From Spirochaetota bacterium (GTDB lineage: Bacteria > Spirochaetota > Spirochaetia > Treponematales > Breznakiellaceae), in NCBI GenBank assembly GCA_023406985.1, contig JAEXTK010000172.1, forward strand, positions 1 through 13,192: DNA of 13,192 bases. The letters are read 5' to 3'. Under the pieces are notes generated by a model. That model made no database searches. It saw nothing but the letters and a program-made list of their open reading frames with translations, and was not told where the DNA came from. The position numbers and the translations under genes were made by a program. This document shows, one piece after another, positions 7,640 through 13,192 of the stretch (positions within the stretch are counted from its first letter, which is position 1; every line of letters begins with the position of its first letter).

Positions 7640-8689
7640 TTACCAGCGTAATCGGCCGATCTTGCGGATGCGTTCGCCGTCCAGGCCGGTGCCGGGCACC
7701 GCGAGCACTTCCCGCGCGACGCGGTTGCCGAGCATGGCGCAATCGGCGAGCGACTTGCCGTGGATCCAGGCGGCCAGGAAACCGGCGGCGAACGCATCGC
7801 CGGCACCGGTGGCGTCGTACGGCACGGCTGAGCGGGTCGGGACGTCGTGGCGGTCCCCGCCCGCGAAGACCAAGGCTCCGCGGGCCCCGCGCTTGACCAC
7901 CACGATGGGGAACGGGCCCTCTTCGGTGAGGGCGCGCAGGGCCTTGAGGTGGTCTCCGGGCTCCCCGTCCTCGTCCTGATCTTCGCAGGCGCCGCCCTCG
8001 GCCGCCGCCAGGGCGCAGACGAACGATTCGGCTTCAGCCTCGTTCATGAAGAGGATCAGCGGATACTTCCGGGCCGTCGCGGCGATGAACGCCGCGTGTT
8101 CGGCCGCGAGAGAGGCGGACCCGACATCCAGCGCGACCACGGTCCCGTAACGGTCGGCCAGGGTGAGGACGCGCTCCACGAGCTTCCGTCTACCCAAGAG
8201 GAATCCGTCCAACGCGAGTACCTTCACGCCGCGGATCAAGTCTTCGCTCACGTGCTCGGCGTCCAGGCCCAGGGCCGCGGAAGGGCAGGCGGCGACGGCG
8301 ACCGCCTCGCCGGGCATGCGGATGATCGCGCAGGCGCCGGTGGGTTCCGCGCCCCGCTCGAGCAGGGGAAGGACGCCCGCCTCGCGCAGATCGTCCTCGA
8401 AGAGGCGGGCGAAGCGGTCGCTGTTGCCGCTCCGGTCGGACCCGACCCGGCCCACGAAGGCGGAACGGAGGCCGAGGAGGGAGGCGATCTTGACCACGTT
8501 CGCGGCTCCGCCGCCGGAACCGGCGACGGGGTCGGGGAGGGCCACGAGGATCTCCGAGAGACGCTCATAGTCCACATGGACCGAGCGGGCGGGATGGAGC
8601 CCGAGCAGGGGGCCCACCTCCTCGTCCACGGCGGCGAAAACGTCCACCAGGGCGTTACCGATGCCCGCGAGCTCGATCGGGTGGTCCAT
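7640..8689 (-). CDS. PfkB-family carbohydrate/nucleoside kinase (adenosine-kinase-like)
   Basis: The 349-aa protein has a ribokinase-fold signature: GIGNALVDVFA at the N-terminus, the substrate loop GSGGGAANVVKIASLLG (57-73), GRVGSDRSG (80-88), a lid region, and the second PfkB signature DATGAGDAFAAGF, with D298 as the likely catalytic base. The N-terminal pattern is that of the adenosine-kinase-like subgroup, but the family also includes fructokinase and ribokinase and the sequence alone does not settle the substrate. An acidic insertion (GGACEDQDEDGEPGD, ~232-246) makes it slightly longer than usual. The gene starts 6 bp after the ackA stop, with only a weak AAGAG ribosome binding site, so translational coupling to ackA is likely. 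It converges with the DJ-1 gene. Confidence 0.92.
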   Translation of the reverse strand: MDHPIELAGIGNALVDVFAAVDEEVGPLLGLHPARSVHVDYERLSEILVALPDPVAGSGGGAANVVKIASLLGLRSAFVGRVGSDRSGNSDRFARLFEDDLREAGVLPLLERGAEPTGACAIIRMPGEAVAVAACPSAALGLDAEHVSEDLIRGVKVLALDGFLLGRRKLVERVLTLADRYGTVVALDVGSASLAAEHAAFIAATARKYPLILFMNEAEAESFVCALAAAEGGACEDQDEDGEPGDHLKALRALTEEGPFPIVVVKRGARGALVFAGGDRHDVPTRSAVPYDATGAGDAFAAGFLAAWIHGKSLADCAMLGNRVAREVLAVPGTGLDGERIRKIGRLRW

Positions 8690-8695
8690 CGACTC

Positions 8696-10027
8696 TTACT
8701 TTACCACGATGGAAGCCAGGGCCGGATTCTTGGCGATGTCCGCCGCGAGACCCTCGGCGCGGGCCTTGTTCACGTAGTCCTTCGACTGGAAGGAGTAGGT
8801 GAACTTGGTGTGGAGGTCGTAGGTGCCTTCCATGAGGGCGTAGGCGTCCTCCGTCATGACGAGTTCCTCGTCGGTGGGGATGATGAAGATCGGGATTTTG
8901 GAATCCGCGGCCGCGATGTTCGTCTCGGCGTTGCGCGTCTTGGCGGTCAGGTTCTTGGCGGGATCGAAGACGATGCCGAGGCCTTCCAGGCCCCGGAGGA
9001 TCTTTTCCCGGACCTTGGGAGCCATCTCGCCGACGCCGGCGGTGAAGACCAAGGCGTCCACGCGGCCGAGGGCGGCGGTGTAGGCGCCGATGTACTTCTT
9101 GACCCGGTACGCCTCGATGTCCTGTGCCAGGATGGCGCGCTCGTCGCCCTTCTCCACCGCGGCCTGGATGTCGCGGCGGTCGGTGTATTTGCCGGTGATG
9201 CCGAGGAGGCCGGATTTCTTGTTGAGGGCGGACTCGGCCTCGGCGGCGGAGAGCCCCGCGGCGCGCATCATGTAGAAGGGGACGGCCGGATCCACGTCGC
9301 CGGAGCGGGTGCCCATCACGAGGCCCTCGAGCGGGGAGAGGCCCATGGAGGTATCGAAGGAGCAACCGTCCTTGACGGCGTTGATGGACGATCCGTTGCC
9401 GATGTGCGCGATGATGAGGTTCGTCTTATGCGGGTCCTTCCCGAGGAGCGTCGCCGCGCGTTTGGAGGTGTAGAGGAACGACGTACCGTGGAAGCCGTAC
9501 CGGCGTACCGCGTGCTGCTCGTACCACTCGTAGGGGAGGGCGTACAGGAAGCTGGAGGCGGGCATGGTCTGGTGCCAGGCGGTGTCCATCACCGCGCAGT
9601 GGGGAACGTTCGGGAGGACTTTTTTCGCAGCCTCGATGCCCATGATGTTGGCGGGGTTGTGGAGGGGGGCCAGGTCGGACACTTCACGGAAGGTTTTCAT
9701 CACCTCGTCGTCGACGATGACGGATTTGATGAACTTGGAGCCGCCGTGCACGATGCGGTGCCCGACCGCCTTGATCATGCCCATGTCGTGGATGACGCCG
9801 TGCTGCGGATCGGTGAGGGTCTTGATGATGAGGTCGACGGCGATGGTGTGGTTCGGGCAATCGTGCTGCAGGGTGAATTCTTCCTTCCCCTTGGCCTTAT
9901 GGGTGATGAACGAGCCGCCCTGGGTGACGCGCTCCACGATGCCGACCGCGAGGACTTCCTTCGCGTTCCAGTCATAGACTTGGTACTTGGCGGACGAGGA
10001 GCCGCAGTTGAGCGTGAGGATGATCAT
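8696..10027 (-). CDS. ackA: acetate kinase
   Basis: The enzyme interconverts acetyl phosphate plus ADP with acetate plus ATP in the cytoplasm, usually with phosphotransacetylase. The 443-aa protein carries nearly all active-site residues at the numbering of the Methanosarcina enzyme: N7 (TLNCGSSS), R91 (HRIVHGG), H123, D148 (MDTAWHQ), H180 (YGFHGTS), N211 (HIGNGSS), R241 (GTRSGD) and E334 in FTAGVGE. ATG 10027 is chosen for MIILTLNCGSSS and for GGAGGT (10040-10035) 7 nt upstream; the frame to 10084 adds unrelated residues. After MTEDAYALMEG (~391-401), where most family members end, about 42 extra residues follow. No pta gene is in the window. ackA is followed by pfkB (6 bp) and lies 65 bp after manC. 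Confidence 0.97.
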   Translation of the reverse strand: MIILTLNCGSSSAKYQVYDWNAKEVLAVGIVERVTQGGSFITHKAKGKEEFTLQHDCPNHTIAVDLIIKTLTDPQHGVIHDMGMIKAVGHRIVHGGSKFIKSVIVDDEVMKTFREVSDLAPLHNPANIMGIEAAKKVLPNVPHCAVMDTAWHQTMPASSFLYALPYEWYEQHAVRRYGFHGTSFLYTSKRAATLLGKDPHKTNLIIAHIGNGSSINAVKDGCSFDTSMGLSPLEGLVMGTRSGDVDPAVPFYMMRAAGLSAAEAESALNKKSGLLGITGKYTDRRDIQAAVEKGDERAILAQDIEAYRVKKYIGAYTAALGRVDALVFTAGVGEMAPKVREKILRGLEGLGIVFDPAKNLTAKTRNAETNIAAADSKIPIFIIPTDEELVMTEDAYALMEGTYDLHTKFTYSFQSKDYVNKARAEGLAADIAKNPALASIVVK

Positions 10028-10065
10028 GGCAAGAACCTCCGGAGATATATAGGAAGAAAAGCTGC

Positions 10066-10081
10066 TGCCACGATTGTGGCA
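10066..10081 (-). terminator. hairpin between manC and ackA (weak terminator or operator)
   Basis: TGCCAC-loop-GTGGCA is a perfect 6-bp stem with a 4-nt loop, 11 nt beyond the manC stop. On the - strand GCAGCTTTTCTTCC follows, an impure U-tract. It also lies just upstream of a TATATA and the ackA ribosome binding site, so it could instead be a regulatory dyad. Confidence 0.4.
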
Positions 10082-10092
10082 CATAGATGGCG

Positions 10093-11241
10093 TCAGAGCA
10101 AGTCTATTCTGCCCGCGCCCTTGATCCGGTCCACGACCGCCCGCACGCCCTGGCTCTCGCCGCGCTTACACACGAGCACCGCCGGCGGTCCTCCGTCCGC
10201 GCCCGAGCGCACGACCACGATGAGGTCGTCGACCCCGTAGAGGGCGACCGGCAGATCCGAATCCACGAAGCAGCCCGCGGAAGCGGCGGCGAAGACGGGT
10301 TGCTTTTCCTCCGCCCCGCGCTCCTGGGCGGCGCGCTCCACGAGGTTGGCGTACTCGTCCCAGCTGCCGATATCGAGCCAGTCGAAGGAGCCGACGACGA
10401 CCGCGGCCCTGCGGCATTTCTCCGCGATCGCGTAGTCGATGGAGGTGCTCCGCGCCGCCGCGTAGGCCGCGGCGAGGCCGGACCAGGCGGTGATCACGGA
10501 GACGCCGCCGCGCCGTTCCGTCGCGTCGGGAGACGGGGCGGACAGCGCATCGAAGGGGCCGACCACGTCGGCGGCGTTCTGGCGGAATTCGTCCAGGACG
10601 AAATCCACGCCGAAGCCGAACATGCCGGAGTTCCAATAAAACCGTCCCGTGGCAAGGAAACGCTCCGCCGTCTCCCGGTCGGGCTTTTCGCGGAAGGATG
10701 CCACCGCGAAACTCCGCTGCGGCGCGGAGTCCCCGCCCTCCGCGGCTTCGATGTAACCGTAGCCCGTCTCCGGTCCCCGCGGGCGGATGCCGAAGACGAC
10801 GAGCCGCCCGCGGGCGGCCAGTTCGTCCGCGGCGGCGGCGTCGGCGAGGAAGGCGGCGATCGGCGAGATGAGGTGATCGCTCGTGAGCATGAGGGCGCGG
10901 CGGCCGGGCCCGTGGGCGAGGCGGAGATACGTGGCCGCGCAGGCGAGCGCGGGGGCGGTATTGCGGGCGCTCGGCTCGCCGATCACGACGACGCGGTCCT
11001 TGCGTTCCCGGGCGAGGGGCTCGCAGGCGCGGAGCACGTGGTCGATGTGGGCGAGACCGACGACGACGACGACGCGGCCCGTTCCGCCGTCTCCGATCAC
11101 GGCGAACGCGCGATCCAAGGCCGCGCTGAAGAACGAAGAATCGTCGCCGATGGAGAGGAATTGCTTGGGGGTTTTGGAGTTGCTCGCCGGCCAGAGGCGG
11201 GTCCCCGACCCGCCCGCCATGATTATGACATCGGTAAACAT
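10093..11241 (-). CDS. manC: mannose-1-phosphate guanylyltransferase
   Basis: The enzyme makes GDP-mannose from mannose 1-phosphate and GTP, the donor for mannose/fucose-containing surface glycans. The 382-aa protein has the nucleotide-binding signature MAGGSGTRLWPAS (8-20) with K26 in PKQF, EPSARNTAPA (89-98), DH at 122-123, GYGYIE (160-165), FREKPD (183-188), WNSGMF (203-208), and DYAIAEK plus GSFDWLDIGSWDEY in the last third. It is the short form with no C-terminal cupin isomerase domain. A run of five GTC codons (on the + strand (GAC)5, 11059-11073) encodes V57-V61. A strong promoter lies immediately upstream, with no Shine-Dalgarno. The gene follows rarD after 51 bp and precedes ackA. 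No other sugar-nucleotide genes are visible here. Confidence 0.95.
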   Translation of the reverse strand: MFTDVIIMAGGSGTRLWPASNSKTPKQFLSIGDDSSFFSAALDRAFAVIGDGGTGRVVVVVGLAHIDHVLRACEPLARERKDRVVVIGEPSARNTAPALACAATYLRLAHGPGRRALMLTSDHLISPIAAFLADAAAADELAARGRLVVFGIRPRGPETGYGYIEAAEGGDSAPQRSFAVASFREKPDRETAERFLATGRFYWNSGMFGFGVDFVLDEFRQNAADVVGPFDALSAPSPDATERRGGVSVITAWSGLAAAYAAARSTSIDYAIAEKCRRAAVVVGSFDWLDIGSWDEYANLVERAAQERGAEEKQPVFAAASAGCFVDSDLPVALYGVDDLIVVVRSGADGGPPAVLVCKRGESQGVRAVVDRIKGAGRIDLL

Positions 11242-11247
11242 TTTCCC

Positions 11248-11276
11248 ATTATAGAGGTACTCGCGGACCCGGGCAA
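11248..11276 (-). promoter_or_regulatory. manC promoter with leaderless geometry
   Basis: On the - strand TTGCCC (11276-11271), a 17-bp spacer and a perfect TATAAT (11253-11248) are followed by GGGAAA and the ATG at 11241. The expected +1 is the A of the start codon. Confidence 0.7.
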
Positions 11277-11292
11277 GCGTAAAGATCCGGCC

Positions 11293-12198
11293 TCAACGCT
11301 CCTGCGGGGCGCTGCGCCGATCGCGCGGCGCGGGGATGTACGAGAGCGAATAGACGAGGAGGCCCGCCCACACGAGCGCGAAGGCCGTGAGGCGCGTCGC
11401 GGGGAACGCCTCGCCGAAGAGGTAGACGCCCGCCGCGAGCTGCAGGGTGGGCGAGATGTACTGCACGAAACCCATGAGCGAGAGCGGGAGGAGCTTGGCG
11501 CCGTTCGCGAACCAGAGGAGCGGGAGGGCGGTGACGACGCCCGAGGCCGCCAGGATCGCGGTCCGGACCGGCGGGCCCTGGAAGGCCCCCGCCCCGGCGA
11601 CGTGCCGGTACGCGAGGTAGGCGACGGCGAGGGGCGCGATGAGGAGCGTCTCGGCGCCGAGCGCCTCCAGCGAATCGATGCCGGCGGCTTTCTTGGCGAA
11701 GCCGTAGAAGCCGAAGGTGAAGGCCAAGGTCAGCGCGATCCAAGGGACGCCGCCCGTCTTGACGGTGAGGAGGATGACGCCGGCGGCGGCCAGGCCGAAG
11801 GCTATCCATTGGAGGCTCTTGAGGCGTTCGCGGAAAAACGCCAAGCCGAGCGCCACGTTGACGAGCGGGTTGATGTAGTACCCGAGGGAGGCGTCCACGG
11901 TGTGGCCGGAGTTGACCGCCCAGATGTAAAGCCCCCAATTCACCGAGATGAAGGCGGCCGACACGAGGAGGGAGCGCCGGGCGCGAGGATCGGCGAGGAG
12001 CCGCGGCCAGGCCGGTTTGCCGCGGAAGGCGAGGACGATCCAGACCAGGATCAAGGAGAATACGACGCGGCACGCGAGTATCTGCACGGCGTCCACGTCC
12101 GCGAGGAGCTTCCAGTAGAGGGGGAGAAGACCCCAGGAGGTATAGGCGGCGATCGCGTAGGCGAAGCCTTTTCCCGAGGCGCTTTGATTGTCTCGCAT
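11293..12198 (-). CDS. rarD: RarD-type EamA/DMT-family permease
   Basis: The 301-aa membrane protein has about ten hydrophobic helices, the layout of two EamA repeats. RarD-like motifs are clear: AYTSWGLLPLYWKLL in helix 1, NWGLYIWAVNSGHTVDASLG in the first repeat, GYYINPLVNVALG, and SLMGFVQYISPTLQLAAG in the second repeat. E. coli RarD was named for chloramphenicol sensitivity. The natural substrate is unknown, so the symbol denotes family only. The C-terminal tail is charged and should be cytoplasmic. The gene diverges from the methyltransferase over 65 bp. A -10-like TACAGT (12210-12205) ends 6 nt before the ATG, and no Shine-Dalgarno is seen. manC follows, but with its own promoter. Confidence 0.92.
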   Translation of the reverse strand: MRDNQSASGKGFAYAIAAYTSWGLLPLYWKLLADVDAVQILACRVVFSLILVWIVLAFRGKPAWPRLLADPRARRSLLVSAAFISVNWGLYIWAVNSGHTVDASLGYYINPLVNVALGLAFFRERLKSLQWIAFGLAAAGVILLTVKTGGVPWIALTLAFTFGFYGFAKKAAGIDSLEALGAETLLIAPLAVAYLAYRHVAGAGAFQGPPVRTAILAASGVVTALPLLWFANGAKLLPLSLMGFVQYISPTLQLAAGVYLFGEAFPATRLTAFALVWAGLLVYSLSYIPAPRDRRSAPQER

Positions 12199-12263
12199 CC
12201 CGCCACTGTAGCGCGCGTCGCCGGTATTGCGCTAGACTGTCCGGACCTAAACAGGAGGCTACG

Positions 12264-13040
12264 GTGACCGCCACAGACAGAGAATGGTTCGAAGAGGAAG
12301 AATTCTGGGAACGCTTTTCGCCGATCATGTTCGACGAAGCGCGCTGGGCCGAGGTCCCCGCGGTGGCCGACGGCATCGCGCGGCTTTCGGGCATAGAACC
12401 GAGACCGGACGGGGCGTCCGGGAAGCCGAGGCGGCTTCTTGACCTGTGCTGCGGGACCGGCCGGGTCGCCGTGGAACTCGCCGGCCGCGGGTACGCGACC
12501 ACCGGGGTGGACATCACGTCCTCCTACCTCCGGGCGGCTCAGGAGAGCTGCGACGACGAGGGGATCAGGATCGAGTTGGTGCGCGAGGACGCGCGCCGTT
12601 TCGTCCGCCCCGCTTACTTCGACCTCGTCGTGAACCTCTACTTTTCATTCGGTTATTTCGACGATCCCGCCGACGACGCCCTCCTCGCGCGGAACGTCCG
12701 CGCTTCCCTCGCGCCGGGCGGCGCCTTCATCATCGAGACGGTGGGCAAGGAAATCGCCGCGCGGGACTTCATGGAGGGCGAGTGGTTCGACCGCGAGGGC
12801 TACACGGTCCTGACCGAGTATACGCCCGTGGATTCGTGGGCCGCCCTCCGCAATCGCTGGATCCTCATCCGGGGCGCCGAGCGGATGGAGCGTTCCTTCG
12901 ACCAGCGTCTCTACGCGGCGACCGAGCTGCGCAGCCTGCTCTTGGACGCCGGTTTCGCCTCGGTCGAGGTCTACGGCGACTGGGACGGTTCCCCCTACGA
13001 CCAGGCGGCGCGGGTCCTCATCGCGGTAGCCCGCGCATAA
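12264..13040 (+). CDS. class I SAM-dependent methyltransferase
   Basis: The 258-aa protein has the Rossmann methyltransferase core: motif I LLDLCCGTGRVAVELA (58-73), the acidic end of strand 2 at D83 (GVDIT), ED-A at 108-110 for motif III, FDLVVNLYFSFGYF (119-132) for motif IV, and LAPGGAFIIET (149-159) for motif V. The C-terminal half has the long beta region seen in small-molecule methyltransferases of the Methyltransf_11/25 type. The substrate cannot be read from the sequence. The GTG start at 12264 has AGGAGG (12253-12258) 5 nt upstream. It diverges from rarD; the short shared region contains GTCCGGAC (12239-12246), a perfect palindrome, but no convincing + strand promoter. A tandem hairpin repeat follows the stop. 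Confidence 0.9.
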   Translation: MTATDREWFEEEEFWERFSPIMFDEARWAEVPAVADGIARLSGIEPRPDGASGKPRRLLDLCCGTGRVAVELAGRGYATTGVDITSSYLRAAQESCDDEGIRIELVREDARRFVRPAYFDLVVNLYFSFGYFDDPADDALLARNVRASLAPGGAFIIETVGKEIAARDFMEGEWFDREGYTVLTEYTPVDSWAALRNRWILIRGAERMERSFDQRLYAATELRSLLLDAGFASVEVYGDWDGSPYDQAARVLIAVARA

Positions 13041-13044
13041 GAGA

Positions 13045-13116
13045 CGTCCTCCGAAGGAAGATGCCCGGCGTCCTCCGAAGGAAGACGCCCGGCGTCCTCC
13101 GAAGGAAGACGCCGCG
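13045..13116. repeat. 24-bp tandem repeat, 3 units, each a small hairpin
   Basis: Units begin at 13045, 13069 and 13093, with the near-identical core CGTCCTCCGAAGGAAGACGC; unit 1 has T for C near the end and unit 3 diverges in its last bases. Each core folds as GCGTC/GACGC and TCC/GGA around GAA. They start 5 nt after the methyltransferase stop. Confidence 0.85.
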
Positions 13117-13192
13117 CGCCGCCCCGAAGGCCGGCGCCCCGCGACAGCGGCGCCGCGCGTCTCGCCCCGCCCCGGCCCCCACCCCCCCCCCC
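13117..13192. other. low-complexity C-rich end of window
   Basis: The sequence becomes almost purely G/C and ends in a C homopolymer broken only by one A. No gene or signal can be supported. With the poly-G at 1-10, it looks like a contig edge. Confidence 0.7.

Noticed and set aside
10028..10084. N-terminal extension of acetate kinase
   Set aside because: The added 19 residues are unlike the family, and the Shine-Dalgarno at 10040-10035 lies inside them and fits the ATG at 10027.
7847..10240. 797-codon open frame antisense to pfkB and ackA
   Set aside because: It shadows two well-conserved enzymes, has no recognisable domain and no ribosome binding site at its start.
10087..12267. 726-codon open frame antisense to manC and rarD
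   Set aside because: Same GC-driven shadow effect; low-complexity glycine/arginine/glutamate composition.
13045..13116. CRISPR-like array
   Set aside because: The 24-bp units are directly adjacent with no unique spacers and no cas genes are present. It is a plain tandem repeat.

Overview
The window is a GC-rich bacterial chromosome segment with 12 complete or nearly complete protein genes, plus one gene cut off at the left edge. It has no rRNA, tRNA, transposase, phage gene or CRISPR array that I can see. The proteins are ordinary bacterial housekeeping and signalling families, and the promoters look like the sigma-70 type (TTGACA/TATAAT). The family mix suggests a free-living or gut-type spirochaete: a short DksA-like protein, a free-standing Smr protein, a hybrid kinase with a multi-receiver regulator, and acetate kinase. 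This lineage guess is weak and rests on recollection, not on a search. Both ends of the window run into G or C homopolymers and low-complexity sequence, as at contig edges.

Left part (1-2876). A truncated membrane/SH3 protein is followed by an Smr-domain protein on the + strand. The Smr gene overlaps tail-to-tail with infA (IF-1, - strand). infA and a DksA/TraR-type zinc-finger regulator (+) diverge from a 281-bp control region. That region holds back-to-back -10 boxes inside a perfect dyad, an 11-bp inverted repeat that carries a TTGACA on each arm, and two nested hairpins. The dksA-like gene then runs tail-to-tail into a PHP-type histidinol-phosphatase-family gene, and a terminator-like hairpin for dksA lies inside that gene.

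Middle part (2004-6798, - strand). Three closely spaced genes read leftward: a REC-(STAS-like)-REC regulator, a large soluble PAS hybrid histidine kinase (HisKA-HATPase-REC-REC-HPt), and the PHP phosphatase. Together the first two can form a complete multistep phosphorelay. Their probable promoter lies in an AT-rich island at 6815-6875. Next to it are three copies of a palindromic, REP-like intergenic repeat (6877-7028).

Right part (7058-13040). A DJ-1/PfpI protein (+) converges on a leftward run of rarD, manC, ackA and a PfkB sugar/nucleoside kinase. ackA and pfkB are 6 bp apart. manC appears to have its own strong promoter, whose -10 box ends exactly 6 nt before the ATG, which predicts a leaderless mRNA. 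The PHP gene shows the same TATAAT-N6-ATG geometry, and rarD shows a weaker form. A class I SAM methyltransferase (+) diverges from rarD. It is followed by a 24-bp tandem hairpin repeat and the C-rich end.

I see no clearly new multi-gene defence or mobile system. The most original signals are the infA/dksA control region, the leaderless-type promoters, the REC-STAS-REC regulator with its phosphorelay kinase, and the palindromic repeats.
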